The notes: generated from the sequence alone by a model not told the origin. Positions 1 through 9,760 are shown, counted from the first letter of the stretch. The stretch: DNA of 64,000 nucleotides from VAZQ01 sp963827585 (GCA_963827585.1 CAWHCK010000040.1:62001-126000), one strand, 5' to 3'. Numbers and translations are program-made.

Positions 1-203
1 CGGCTAAAGCGCTGGTGCACGATCTTCCAGTCGCCGAAACGCGCGGGCAGATCACGCCAGGGAATCCCTGTTCGATATCTGTAAAGAACCGCGTCGACGA
101 ACAGCCGATTGTCCGCCGCATTGCCGCCGACATGGCCTTCACGGCCGGGCAGAAAATCCTTGATCCGCTCCCATTGGTCGTCTCGCAATCCAAAGCGCTG
201 CAT
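1..203 (-). CDS. IS5-family transposase, N-terminal part (runs off window edge)
   Basis: The minus strand encodes MQRFGLRDDQWERIKDFLPG from an ATG at 203, followed by a stretch ending in PWRDLPARFGDW. This is the classic N-terminal DUF4096-type domain of IS5/IS1031-group DDE transposases. Only the first 67 codons lie in the window. The catalytic DDE residues would lie beyond base 1, so I cannot tell whether the element is intact. Family assignment is from motif recognition; the subgroup is uncertain. Confidence 0.85.
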   Translation of the reverse strand, partial: MQRFGLRDDQWERIKDFLPGREGHVGGNAADNRLFVDAVLYRYRTGIPWRDLPARFGDWKIVHQRFS

Positions 204-282
204 CGGTCGGCCCTCCAAGCCGACCGCCCATGAATCACTCGACAACTGATTTGGGAATCCCCTAACTGAACACAGGCCCTAG
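1..282 (-). mobile_element. Insertion sequence end (IS5-like), partial
   Basis: Upstream of the transposase start lies a short leader. It ends in a sequence which, read on the minus strand, begins GGGCCTGTGTTCAGTTAGGG, typical of an IS5/IS427-type terminal inverted repeat. The outer boundary is placed at about 282, next to a CTAG that could be a target duplication. The other end is outside the window, so the boundary and duplication cannot be confirmed. Confidence 0.6.
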
Positions 283-570
283 TCTGCCGATGGCCTTATG
301 GCTGTGATGCACCTCACAAAATGCACGAATATCTCTTTCACGGACGCGTCGAGGTAGCGGCGGCCCAGGTACCAGCCGGATCACGGGGTAGCGCGTAAGG
401 CGCAACGGCGAAGCGCGCCGCGCACGCCAGCGGATCGCGATTACGCGGCAGATATTGGCCCTCCTTCGAGCCCCCGAAATGTGAGCCCCTTCACACCGCA
501 CGCGCAGCGGCGCGCCTATGCTCAACCATCGCAGGTGTGTATCCGTCCATGCAACCCGGTGGAGGTTCCC

Positions 571-1020
571 ATGCGCGTGCACATGTCCCGGAGTGCCGTC
601 GCCGCGCTCGCCGCGGTGGCGATCGCCGCCGCCACGGCAAGCCCGAGCCCAGCCGAAGCATTCGTTCTGTTCGTCCAGCCGCATCCCACGGCCAAAGCGG
701 GCAAGGCGCCGACCGGCCTCGCGCCGAACCGGTCGAGCTTCGCGCCGGCGAACAAGGGCGCGAGCTCGGCCGCCAAGGCCCAGGCCAACGTCAATACCGG
801 CCAGGGTCCGCCGGTCCGGCGCGTCTGGATCGTCAAGCCCGGACTCGCCGGCAGCCAAGGCGGCAGCAGCGCCGGCAGCGGTGCGCAGAGCACAAGCTCC
901 GGCAGCGGCAGCGGGGGCAGCAGCGGCGGTGGCAGCAGCTTGCGCGACATTCTCAAGGAGAAGCTCGGCGAGGTCTTCAAGGCGAAGATCGACGAGCTCC
1001 TCAAGCTGCCGTCGAAGTAA
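571..1020 (+). CDS. Secreted Gly/Ser-rich low-complexity protein of unknown function
   Basis: A 149-residue protein starting at the ATG at 571, preceded by GGTGGAGG. An in-frame extension upstream to 481 is less likely because it would place the signal peptide internally. Residues 1-30 form a Sec signal peptide ending near SPAEA. The mature part is basic and Ala/Pro-rich, then carries a Ser/Gly tract (about residues 90-125). It ends in a short amphipathic Lys/Leu helix (LRDILKEKLGEVFKAKIDEL). I recognise no family. The layout suggests an exported flexible linker with a terminal helix; function unknown. Confidence 0.65.
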   Translation: MRVHMSRSAVAALAAVAIAAATASPSPAEAFVLFVQPHPTAKAGKAPTGLAPNRSSFAPANKGASSAAKAQANVNTGQGPPVRRVWIVKPGLAGSQGGSSAGSGAQSTSSGSGSGGSSGGGSSLRDILKEKLGEVFKAKIDELLKLPSK

Positions 1021-1323
1021 CGACGGCGGGCGGGACCGGCGCGGCGCCCGCGGCGTCGGCGAGGCGCCCCCTCACCCTTTATGATTCGCGCTACGACCTT
1101 TTGGCCCTCTCCCGCAAGGGGAGAGCGCACGAGAGGCGCGAACCCGGAATCGTTTCCCACCGGAAACATCCGTCAGAGACACCCCGCTACGGGGCGCTGC
1201 TCGCCCGGGGCCTTCCGGTCAACAGCACAATCGTCCCTGCGCTTCGCAACCAAGGGCGGTATCGCGCGTTGCCTTAGGTGGAGGAGCCCACTCGAAAGAG
1301 CCCTAACACAAGGGGCGCGTATC
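1021..1323. other. Non-coding stretch with a degenerate intergenic repeat
   Basis: Open frames here look like shadows, with Arg/Ala-rich composition and no family signal. Bases about 1070-1125 contain the CCCCTCACCC and CTCTCCCGCAAGGGGAGAG pattern common as dispersed intergenic repeats in Hyphomicrobiales. CTCTCCC and GGGAGAG can pair as a small hairpin. I see no promoter that I would defend. Confidence 0.4.
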
Positions 1324-1503
1324 GTGTCCGATCTATCGAGAAGCAAGCGAGGCAGTGCGGTGCCGTGCCCGCGGTGTCGAACCATGATGGACGAAGTGGT
1401 GAGCATCGCACCCATTGCAGGTGAGCCAGGCTTGACAGCGTATGAGTGCCCCAAGTGCTGGTACGTGACGAGCGTGCTTCAGCAATCCGAGGACGGTCGT
1501 TAG
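1324..1503 (+). CDS. Small zinc-ribbon protein
   Basis: Starting from the GTG at 1324 this is a 59-residue protein. It has two CxxC knuckles, CPRC near residue 15 and CPKC near residue 42, separated by 23 residues that include an Ile/Ala/Pro-rich turn. This is the layout of a minimal zinc ribbon. The frame is open back to 1081, but the upstream part is repeat-derived, so the GTG start is preferred. The gene sits about 70 bases upstream of the PAS-LuxR regulator on the same strand. Function unknown. Confidence 0.55.
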   Translation: MSDLSRSKRGSAVPCPRCRTMMDEVVSIAPIAGEPGLTAYECPKCWYVTSVLQQSEDGR

Positions 1504-1573
1504 TACAGCCGATTCCCGATCCTCGGTGCGGTGCCGGTGGTTGCAGCTTGCGCCGGCAGAACACAGCACAGTC

Positions 1574-3097
1574 ATGAATCAGCCTTCAAAAAAGCAGCCT
1601 TCAAAACGGCCGAGCCGCGATCAGCGACAGCTCAAGCAAATCATTGCCGGACTGACGGACGGCGTCATTCTGATCGGTAAGGATCAACGAATTCTTTGGG
1701 CGAACGAGGCCGCACTGGCCATGCACGGAACTCGACGAGTCAAAGACCTGGGCGCCACGGTCGGCGGGTATCGGCGGCGGTTCCGGCTACGCTATCGCAA
1801 CAATCGTCCCGTCGAGCGCGGCAAGTATCCGATCGAGCGAGTCGCCGCAGGAGAGAACTTCAGCGATGTGATCGTGGAAGTGACGCGCGCCGGCGATCCC
1901 GAGCAATGCTGGGTCCATACGGTTCGCAGCCTTGTCAGCACTGACGACTCGAGCGAGCCCGACTACCTGGTGCTGATCATCAAGGACGAGACCGAGCGAT
2001 TTGAAGCAGAGGACCGTTTCGAGAGTGCGTTCAACGCCAATCCGGCGCCGGCGATCATCTGCCGGTTGTCGGATCGGCGCTATGTGAGGGTCAATCAAGG
2101 TTTCCTCGAAATGACCGGCCATGCTCGGCAGGACCTGATCGGACGTTCCATCCGCGACCTCGACATACTGTGCGAAGCCGAAAAGCGCGAGCTTGCGCTT
2201 GAACGCTTGAAGGAGGGGAAGACGATACCGCAGATGGAGGCGTGCGTTCCGTTGCCGGACGGCGGCCTCAAGTTCGTGATCGTGGCCGGAGAACCGATCG
2301 AGATCGCAGACGAAAACTGCATGCTCTTCACTTTTGCCGATCTCGATCCACGCAAGAAAGCCGAGACCGCTCTCCGCGAGAGCGAAGAGCGATTCTCGAA
2401 ATCCTTTCGACTCTCTCCGGTGCCAGCGGCAATCTACAAGCTGGGCGGGTTCAAGCTCCTGGAGGTCAATGAGGCATTCAAGACGATGGCCGGCTTTTCG
2501 GAGGAAGAGATCGTCGGGCGAAGCGCGGCCGAGCTGGACCTGTGGTCCGACAAGACTGCACAGCGCCAGTTCGAGCAGACCATCGAGAAGACCGGCAGCG
2601 TTCGAGATCTCGACCTTCGGCTCCGTGCCAAGGATGGGGCTCTCGTCGACTGCCTGGTTTCCGCAGACACCGTCACAATTCATGATGAACGCTGCGTCCT
2701 TTGCGTCATGCAAGACATCACCGATCGCAAGCGATCCCAGGACGAATTGGTGGCGGCGATCGAAGCCGTAATGGCCGATACTTCATGGTTCAGCCGCAGC
2801 GTCGTGGAAAAATTGGCCGCGTTGCGTCAGACGTCCCGCCCGTCTGCGCTGCGCGCTGATCTGCAGGACTTGACCGACCGTGAGCGCGACGTGCTTGGCC
2901 TTATCTGCCAAGGCCAGACCGACCTGGACATGAGCGAAAGTTTGAAGCTCTCGCACAACACGATCCGCAACCACCTTGCGTCGCTCTATCGCAAGATCGG
3001 GGTCAATCGGCGCGCGGCCGCCGTCATCTGGGCCCGCGAGCGCGGCATCACCGGCAAGAACGCGATCAAATCCAGCAGGCCGGGACGCAAGCGTTGA
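1574..3097 (+). CDS. PAS-domain sensor/regulator with C-terminal LuxR-type HTH
   Basis: A 507-residue cytoplasmic protein. The start is taken at the ATG at 1574 rather than 1526, because the first 16 codons look non-coding. Three PAS modules follow in order: about residues 18-130, 145-260 (FNANPAPAIICRLSDRRYVR) and 275-400 (RLSPVPAAIYKLGG). A LuxR/GerE helix-turn-helix closes the protein (LTDRERDVLGLICQGQTDLD, then LSHNTIRNHLASLYRKIGV). There is no receiver domain, no kinase domain and no membrane segment. It therefore probably senses an intracellular signal directly through PAS and binds DNA itself. The ligand and targets are not evident. The fold assignments are strong; the regulon is unknown. 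Confidence 0.88.
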   Translation: MNQPSKKQPSKRPSRDQRQLKQIIAGLTDGVILIGKDQRILWANEAALAMHGTRRVKDLGATVGGYRRRFRLRYRNNRPVERGKYPIERVAAGENFSDVIVEVTRAGDPEQCWVHTVRSLVSTDDSSEPDYLVLIIKDETERFEAEDRFESAFNANPAPAIICRLSDRRYVRVNQGFLEMTGHARQDLIGRSIRDLDILCEAEKRELALERLKEGKTIPQMEACVPLPDGGLKFVIVAGEPIEIADENCMLFTFADLDPRKKAETALRESEERFSKSFRLSPVPAAIYKLGGFKLLEVNEAFKTMAGFSEEEIVGRSAAELDLWSDKTAQRQFEQTIEKTGSVRDLDLRLRAKDGALVDCLVSADTVTIHDERCVLCVMQDITDRKRSQDELVAAIEAVMADTSWFSRSVVEKLAALRQTSRPSALRADLQDLTDRERDVLGLICQGQTDLDMSESLKLSHNTIRNHLASLYRKIGVNRRAAAVIWARERGITGKNAIKSSRPGRKR

Positions 3098-3248
3098 GCA
3101 AGTAAAAAAATACTAGACGGCTTGGTACTTCCCTCTCTTGGGCTCCGCTCCTCCTCCCGCCTATATGCGCCGGGCAGCCACCACTATGAAGGCGGGCGCC
3201 TCTTTTTTCACTGACGAGGACGGACGCCTGCAAGTCCGGGAGCCACAA

Positions 3249-3482
3249 ATGTCCATAGCGCACCTTCTCGATAGCCGGGCGTTCTCGCCGGAAGACATCA
3301 TTGTTATCTCGGCGGCGTTCGAGGATGCCCTGCGCACGCTTGGTCTGGCAGATCGCGACGATCCCGCTACAAAGATTGTCGCCAAGAAAATCCTGGAGCT
3401 TGCCAGGCAGGGAGAGCGCGATCCCGTGCAGTTGCGGGAGCGCGTGGTTCAAGCCCTAACGAACGGGCGCGCTAGAGCGTGA
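3249..3482 (+). CDS. Small conserved protein of unknown function
   Basis: A 77-residue, mostly helical protein from the ATG at 3249, which has GGGAG upstream. Earlier in-frame starts at 3138 and 3186 are possible. The core (ISAAFEDALRTLGLADRDDP, then ATKIVAKKILELARQGERDP) matches a small protein I recall as widespread in Bradyrhizobium-type genomes, with no assigned function. The last three codons and the TGA stop lie inside a palindromic repeat, so the C-terminus may be repeat-derived. Confidence 0.6.
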   Translation: MSIAHLLDSRAFSPEDIIVISAAFEDALRTLGLADRDDPATKIVAKKILELARQGERDPVQLRERVVQALTNGRARA

Positions 3483-3575
3483 TTGCATTAGGTTGAATCG
3501 CAATCACGCTCTAGCTTTTTGTTTGAGCATGATCTTTTCGGAAAACCGGTACCCACTTTTCCGGATCATGCTCTA
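3473..3575. repeat. Double palindromic intergenic repeat, copy 1; first half is terminator-like
   Basis: Two adjacent inverted repeats. The first (3473-3513) has 14-base arms TAGAGCGTGATTGC and GCAATCACGCTCTA around a 13-base loop and is followed by CTTTTTG, so it looks like an intrinsic terminator for the plus strand. The second (3525-3573) has arms GAGCATGATC and GATCATGCTC plus inner arms CGGAAAA and TTTTCCG. Near-identical copies occur at 31857-31957; single or diverged second halves occur at 40752 and 33858. It separates two convergent genes. Confidence 0.9.
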
Positions 3576-3583
3576 AACCGTGA

Positions 3584-6385
3584 TCACCATACGTACCGCA
3601 CGCGCGCCGTTCCGGCATAGCTGCGCGTACCCTGCCCGAACTCGCCGTCGAACTTCGCCATGACCGACACGCCGCTTGCCAAACGCAGTTCCGAGCCCGC
3701 CGTGACCACGGCGAGGTCGGGCGCCGTCTTGGCGCCGGCGACGATGAAGCTCGCCGTCGGCAAGGTCAGGAACGTCGCCGCCGCCTGCGGCGTGTCCTGC
3801 CAGTCGTGCGCCCAGCCGGCGCGGCCGAACACGTTGAGCGTCGCGCCGCCGGCGAGCGCAACGTTGGTGCTGGCCCAGCTGCCGAGCTCGGCCCGCACCA
3901 CGCTGCCCGTGCGCGACGCGTAGCTGAGCCCGAACAGCGCGGAGCCGAACGCCGCGCTCTCGCCGTAGCTCGGCGTGCTGAAGCTTTGCGCCTGCACCGC
4001 GGCATAGGGCGCAACCGTGTACGGCGCGAACGCGAGCTTGTAGCCGCCTTCGATGCGTCCGGCCCAGCTCTGCGCGGTGAAGCTCGCGCCGAGCTGGTTC
4101 GTCTCCACCACCGTCACGGTACGGCTGGTGGTCATCCAATGGTTGGCGAAGGCGAGCGCACCCGAAACATAGGCGGCGCCGAACCGCTGCGAGCCGTAGA
4201 GCCCGGCCTGGAATACGTCGCTGCGGCCGCCGCCGAGCCCCTGCGCCAGCCCCCACGACGTGCCGCCGCCGGCCAGCGCAAAGCCGAGCACCGTATCGGG
4301 CGAGAACCTGTAGTCGAGGCCGGCGGCAAAGCCGGCGGTGTGAGTCCCGAAGTCGTGGCTGCCGATTCCGGCATCGCCATGGGCGGTGCTCGAGCCGCCA
4401 TACGCCGACCCCCAGACGTTCCAGCGCTCGGCGAACGTGGCCGGCCGCGGCGGCGGCGTCACCGCCGCGTAGGCCAGCGCGGTCTCGCGCGGCACCGCCC
4501 GCTCGGGCGCGAACCGGGTTGCCGCGGCAGGGAGTCCCCCTTCCGCAGCGGCGAAACCGCCGCGGTTCTCGCCGAACGGATTGAGCATGAGCAGGAGAAA
4601 CTGATTCATCATCTGGAACGCGGCCTGCCGGCCGCCGCCGGCACTGTTCTCGCCGCTCAACTGGGTCAGCGCTCCCGCCGCCGACGGCGCAAACAGCACG
4701 TCGGTCAAGAGCGACGCCGGCGCGCCCGTGAGCGTGGTCGCGTAGGCGCTTTCAAGGGCATTTCCCACAGCGCGTTGGTTGCCGTTCAGCCCGGCCAAGG
4801 CCCCGAACGGGGTTCGCGTCAGGGTCACATCGACGGACGTGGGATTGTAGACGGGCCCGGAGAGCGAAAGAAATGCGGACGGCTGCAAGAATTGGGAGGC
4901 GAATTGTGCGAACTGGCCGCTGATCGCGCCCGCCGTCAGCAGGGCATACCGGGTCGATAGACCATAAAGTCCCGGCGTCACGGTGACGCCCAAGGTACCG
5001 CCCAGGGTGGCGGTGTCGGCAACCATGATCCTGCCGCCGGCGCCGGGCGCCAGCTGAAAATGCAGCAGGCCGCCGGTCTGCGTGTAGTTGCCGCCGATGG
5101 TCAGCGTGCCGCCGGCCATCGCCAAGGTGCCGGCCGAGAACATCGTGTCCAGAACGACCTCGAGCGTGTAGGGCGCGCCGATCACGAGGGCGGACTGCGC
5201 GCCCGCGATCGCGAGCGAGTCGATCTGCGGGCTCATGTCGAGCGTGATCGTGCCCGGGTTGCTCAAGGTCACGTCGTAGTAGCGGGCGGCCTCGTTGGCG
5301 GCGAAATTCACGTCGCCGATGGTGTTGCTGGGCACCGTGCTTCCCAGCGGATCGTGCACGCGGTCGATCCAGGCCGCCGAGTTGCTCCAGTTGAAATTGC
5401 CGGCCGCCGCCGTGACCTGCCGCAATGGATTGTTCTCCACGACCCAGCCCAGGAACAGGGCGAGCGGCGTCCAGTCGCTGATGTCGCCGTATTCGCCGGG
5501 CCTTTCGGGATTGACGGGATTGCGTCCGCCGCGCAGCACGCCGATCTGCACGAGCCCGTTGGGGGTCTCGATGAAGACCGGGCTGCCGCTGTCGCCGCCG
5601 ACGGTCCCGCCTTCGAGCGCGGAGGTACCGACGATGAGATTGAAGCTGTTAGGATCTCCCGGATTCTCCGGATTGCGAAATTGCGCGCGCAGATAGGGGT
5701 CGCCGCCCGGCACGATCGGCGCGTAAGCGCCGAACTCGATGGTCATGTTGCGACGCTTGTTGTCGACGGGGTTGCAGCAATCGGTGCCCGTGCCGTTGCC
5801 CCCATAGCCCGCGGCAACCAGGACGGTTCCCGGCTGAGGAACATCGCCGCGCAACACCGTAGGCCGGATCGCAGTGACGGGCTGGGCCAGGGAAATGACG
5901 GCGATGTCGGCGACCACGCCGTCCGGGGGCACGAAATCCGCGTGCCGGTAGAAGCTCGTGATGTTGCGAAAATTCGGATCGCCGGGGCCGGCGATGGGGG
6001 CGAGCGATATGGCGGGGATTCCGAATCGTCCCGGGATATAGCAGTGGGCCGCAGTCAGGATCGTGCGGGAATTGATCAGCGCACCGGTGCAATGGGAGCC
6101 GGTTTCCGGGCCGCTCACCCCGAACAGGCTCGCCACATTGGGGAATTGATTGGTGCTGTCGTAATAGTTCGCGATGCCGCCGGCGGCCGCCGCGACCTGA
6201 TCGTTGATGCTGATGGCGCGCGCCGGCTCCCCCGCCAGCATTGCGATGGCAGCCGCACTGCCGAGCAACGCAGCCGACCAGCGGTCGAGCAAACTCGAAC
6301 CTCGATCGAACGATCGAGCATCATCATCTCGATCGATAGTGCTGTCCCGAGACCTTCGCATACCGGCGACCGACTTGGGGTGCAT
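3584..6385 (-). CDS. Autotransporter with trypsin-like (S1) serine protease passenger
   Basis: The ATG at 6385 (purine-rich GGAGCGGGGAAGGGA in front) gives 933 residues; an upstream ATG at 6457 is possible. A long charged N-region and hydrophobic core form an extended signal peptide ending near EPARA (about residue 57). The passenger is a chymotrypsin-fold protease with His in LTAAHC (about 114), Asp in VVADIAVI (about 160) and Ser in GGDSGSP (about 266). A parallel-beta region follows from about 340 to 540, with a self-associated beta-strand flavour (GGTLTIGGNYTQTGG). A 12-strand autotransporter beta-barrel fills roughly the last 290 residues (VWGSAYGG onward). The protein ends in RVRYVW, with a terminal aromatic as expected for outer-membrane insertion. 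It is predicted to be a surface-exposed or released protease (type Va secretion); substrate unknown. Confidence 0.88.
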   Translation of the reverse strand: MHPKSVAGMRRSRDSTIDRDDDARSFDRGSSLLDRWSAALLGSAAAIAMLAGEPARAISINDQVAAAAGGIANYYDSTNQFPNVASLFGVSGPETGSHCTGALINSRTILTAAHCYIPGRFGIPAISLAPIAGPGDPNFRNITSFYRHADFVPPDGVVADIAVISLAQPVTAIRPTVLRGDVPQPGTVLVAAGYGGNGTGTDCCNPVDNKRRNMTIEFGAYAPIVPGGDPYLRAQFRNPENPGDPNSFNLIVGTSALEGGTVGGDSGSPVFIETPNGLVQIGVLRGGRNPVNPERPGEYGDISDWTPLALFLGWVVENNPLRQVTAAAGNFNWSNSAAWIDRVHDPLGSTVPSNTIGDVNFAANEAARYYDVTLSNPGTITLDMSPQIDSLAIAGAQSALVIGAPYTLEVVLDTMFSAGTLAMAGGTLTIGGNYTQTGGLLHFQLAPGAGGRIMVADTATLGGTLGVTVTPGLYGLSTRYALLTAGAISGQFAQFASQFLQPSAFLSLSGPVYNPTSVDVTLTRTPFGALAGLNGNQRAVGNALESAYATTLTGAPASLLTDVLFAPSAAGALTQLSGENSAGGGRQAAFQMMNQFLLLMLNPFGENRGGFAAAEGGLPAAATRFAPERAVPRETALAYAAVTPPPRPATFAERWNVWGSAYGGSSTAHGDAGIGSHDFGTHTAGFAAGLDYRFSPDTVLGFALAGGGTSWGLAQGLGGGRSDVFQAGLYGSQRFGAAYVSGALAFANHWMTTSRTVTVVETNQLGASFTAQSWAGRIEGGYKLAFAPYTVAPYAAVQAQSFSTPSYGESAAFGSALFGLSYASRTGSVVRAELGSWASTNVALAGGATLNVFGRAGWAHDWQDTPQAAATFLTLPTASFIVAGAKTAPDLAVVTAGSELRLASGVSVMAKFDGEFGQGTRSYAGTARVRYVW

Positions 6386-6643
6386 TCCCTTCCCCGCTCC
6401 CATGCACTCGAGTCCATGTTGCCAAATCAGGCTGCGGTGGGCGCGGAGCCCCGTCAATTCCTGTCGTGATCCGCAGCCGATGTTTGAAGGTGACTGATGC
6501 AGGAGGGCAACAATTCAAGAAAAGAAGTAACGAACCGCATTTTCCCGGTTATGGACGCCAGCTCGTGCCGTCGCCGTGGGGCGCCACGATCAGGGCCGCA
6601 CGCGACGGAATGGCAGACATCTCGGGTGGGCTACAGGCCGCGA

Positions 6644-9600
6644 TCACTTGATCTTCCGGCGTGGCCCCCGTCGACGCAAACGTTCCGCGGTTATGTAGAG
6701 CAGCGGAATAATGAAAATCCCGAATACCGATGCAGCAATCATGCCGCCGAACACCGGTGTACCTACCGCATGGCGGGTCACGGCCCCGGCCCCCTGCGCA
6801 ACGACGAGCGGCAATAGTCCGAAGATGAAGGCGAAGCTGGTCATCATGACCGGGCGGAACCTGAGGCTTGCCGCTTCAATGGCGGCAGTCTGGACGTCTT
6901 TCCCCGCGTTGCGCTGCTCAACCGCAAACGCGACGATCAGAATGCCGTTCTTTGCAGCAAGCGCGATCAGCACGACGAGTCCGATCTGCGCGTAGACATC
7001 GAAGCTCAATCCGGACAGCACCAGCGCGATCAGGGCGCCGAGTCCCGCGACGCTGACCGACAGCAGAGCCGGAATCGGAATGTTCCAGCTCTCATACAGC
7101 GCAACGAGAAACAGGTAGGCGAACAGGATGGCCAACCCGAGCACGATGCCGGTGCGTCCGCCCGCGGCCTTTTCCTGCAGCGCGGTCCCGGTCCATTCGA
7201 AGCTGTAACCCGCCGGCAGGGTCGTCGCGGAGATGCGCTCCATCGCGCCAAGCGCCTGGCCGGAGCTGTAGCCGGGCTTGGGCGCGCCGTTGACGATGGC
7301 GCCGCGGTATCCGTTGTAACGGATGACCGTCTGCGGTCCCTGCACGAACTTCGCTTCGGCCACCGCCCGCATCGGGACCATCCCGCCCTGGGCGTTGCGC
7401 ACGTAGATCCGGTAGACATCCTCCACGTTGTCGCGAAACGGCGTCTCGGCTTGAATGTTGACCTGCCACGTGCGCCCGAACAGATTGAAGTCATTGACGT
7501 AGAAGGTGCCGAGCGTTGATTGCAGCGCATTGAAGATGTCGCTGATCCTGCACCCCCAGCACCTGGGCCTTGTCCCGATTGATATCGAGATAGATCTGGG
7601 GCGTGTCGGCGGCATAGGTGCTGAACACGCCCGCGAGCTCGGGCTGCCCGTTGGCTGCCACGACCAGGCCGCGCAGCGTCGCCGCGACGTCGGTCGACGG
7701 TTGTCCCTGCAACGCCTCCAGCGCATATTGGAAACCGCCGGTGCTGCCGAGGCCGAGAACGGGCGGCAGGTTGAACGGGAACGCGACGGCGCCCTTGATA
7801 GCCGCCATCTGGGGGCGCAGACGCGCGATGATCGCACCGGCGCTCTGGGCGGGATCGGTGCGCGTTTCATAGGGCTTGAGGCGGATGACGAAGAACGCCT
7901 GGTTGGACGAGGCGACATAGTCGATGAAATTCAGTCCCACCACCGACAACACGCCCTCGACCCCGGAATCGGCCTGACGATGTCTTCGACCTCCTTGACC
8001 ACGGCCTCGGTGCGATTGACCGAAACACCTTCGGGAAGCCGCAGCGCGGCGAAGATCGCGCCCTGGTCCTCTTCCGGCAGGAAGCTCTGCGGCGTCCTGC
8101 TGAACAGCCAGGCCGAGAGCGCGAGCGTGCCGGCCACGACCACGACGCCGACGATCGCCACTCGCACCAGCCGGCGCACCACCGCGACATAACCGTGACG
8201 AACGCGATCGATCGCTCCCAGGACGTAGCGCATCGGGCCGCGGCTCGTCTGACCGTGTTTCAGGAGCACCGCGCAAAGCGCCGGACTGAGCGTCAGGGCG
8301 TTGAGCGCCGAGATCAGCATCGATACCGAGACGGCCACTGCGAACTGGCGGAAAAGCTGCCCGCTGATGCCGGGAATGAAGGCGACCGGAACGAAAACCG
8401 ACAACAGGACGAGCGTGATGGCGAGGATGGGGCCGGTAATTTCGGCCATCGCCTTCTTGCAGGCCTCCGGCACCGGCAGCTCCGGCTCCTCCTCCATCAC
8501 CCGCTCGACGTTCTCGACCACGACGATGGCGTCATCGACCACGATGCCGATCGCGAGCACGAGGGCGAGCAGGGAGACGGTGTTGGCTGAATAGCCCATG
8601 AGCAGCATGACGGCGAATGTGCCCACAATCGACACCGGCACGGCGACCAGCGGGATCAGCGTCGTCCTCCAGCTGCCAAGAAACAGGAACACGACGAGGG
8701 CCACGAGGACGATGGCCTCGGCCAAGGTGCGGATGACCTCCTCGATGGTCGAGGTGACGAACACCGTGGTGTCGAAGAATACGGTATAGGCGAGATCCTC
8801 CGGGAAGCGCGTCGCCAGCGTATTGAGGGTGTCGCGAACTTGACGGGCGACGTCGACGGCATTGGAGCCCGGGGTCTGGTAGATGCCGAGCGCGGCGGCC
8901 GGCGCGCCGTTGAAGCGGCTGTGGCGGTCCTGCGATTTCGCGCCCATCTCGATGCGAGCGACGTCGCTCACCCGGACCACCGAGCCGTCGGGCTTGGTGC
9001 GCAGGACCAGGGCGGCGAATTCCTCGGGGCGCGAAAGCCGGCCCTTGGTCTTGATGGTGATCTGGACCTGTTGCTCCTCGGTGATCGGAGCCGCGCCCAC
9101 CCGCCCCAGCGCCGCCTGGACGTTCTGGCTCTGCACCGCCGCGATCACGTCGTTCGGCGTGAGACTGAGCTGGGTCAGCCGGTCGGGGTCGAGCCAGATG
9201 CGCAACGAATAGTCGAGCGGGCCGAACAGCGTGACCTGTCCGACGCCTTTGATCCGCGCCACCGTGTCGATGACGTTGATGGTCGCATAGTTGCTGAGAT
9301 AAACCGCGTCGTAGGTGTTCTTCGGCGAGTAGACGGTGATGACCTGCAGGAGGGCGGCGGATTTCTTGCGGATGGTGAGGCCGGTGCGCGATACCTCCTG
9401 CGGAAGCAGCGGCACTGCGAGGCTGGCGCGGTTCTGCACGTTGACGGTGTTGATGTCCGGATCGGTGCCGAGCGCGAAAGTCACGTTGAGGGTGTAGCTG
9501 CCGTCGGAGCCGCTGGCGGATTGATAATAGAGCGCGTTGTCGATGCCGTTGACCTGCTGCTCGATCGGTTGCGCCACCGTGGTCTCGACCACTTCGGCAT

Positions 9601-9760
9601 CGGCACCCGGATAGGTCGCGGTCAGCGTCACCTGGGGCGGCACGATGTCGGGGAACTGCGCGATCGGAATCGACGCGATGGCGATGGCGCCGGCCAGCGT
9701 AATGACGATGGCGATGACGAAGGCGAGCCTTGGACGGTCGATGAAGATGCTGGAAAACAT
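6644..9760 (-). pseudogene. RND multidrug efflux transporter (AcrB/MexF type), interrupted by two compensating frameshifts
   Basis: Read across frames this is a full-length inner-membrane RND pump of about 1,038 residues. Residues 1-609 lie in one frame, starting MFSSIFIDRPRLAFVIAIVI, with the TM4 motif GIVVDDAIVVVENVERV. The middle (about 7550-7960) lies in a second frame, and the C-terminal half returns to the first (ISDIFNALQSTLGTFYVNDF onward). One G appears missing from a G-run at about 7961-7964 (CCCC on the plus strand). One base appears extra at about 7547-7548. Either both are sequencing errors or the pump is inactive. The adaptor gene is 5 bases upstream, so the two form an operon. 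The outer-membrane channel is not in the window. Confidence 0.85.

Noticed and set aside
262..858. Long minus-strand open frame opposite the secreted protein
   Set aside because: Arg/Gly-rich composition typical of the antisense of GC-rich coding DNA; no signal peptide, domain or ribosome site.
3806..4960. 384-codon plus-strand frame antisense to the autotransporter
   Set aside because: Arg/Ala/Gly-rich shadow; the minus strand carries the intact catalytic triad and barrel.
6497..6817. 106-codon plus-strand frame starting MQEGNNSRKE
   Set aside because: Has a fair start site, but it runs into the antisense of the conserved RND C-terminus and has no recognisable fold.
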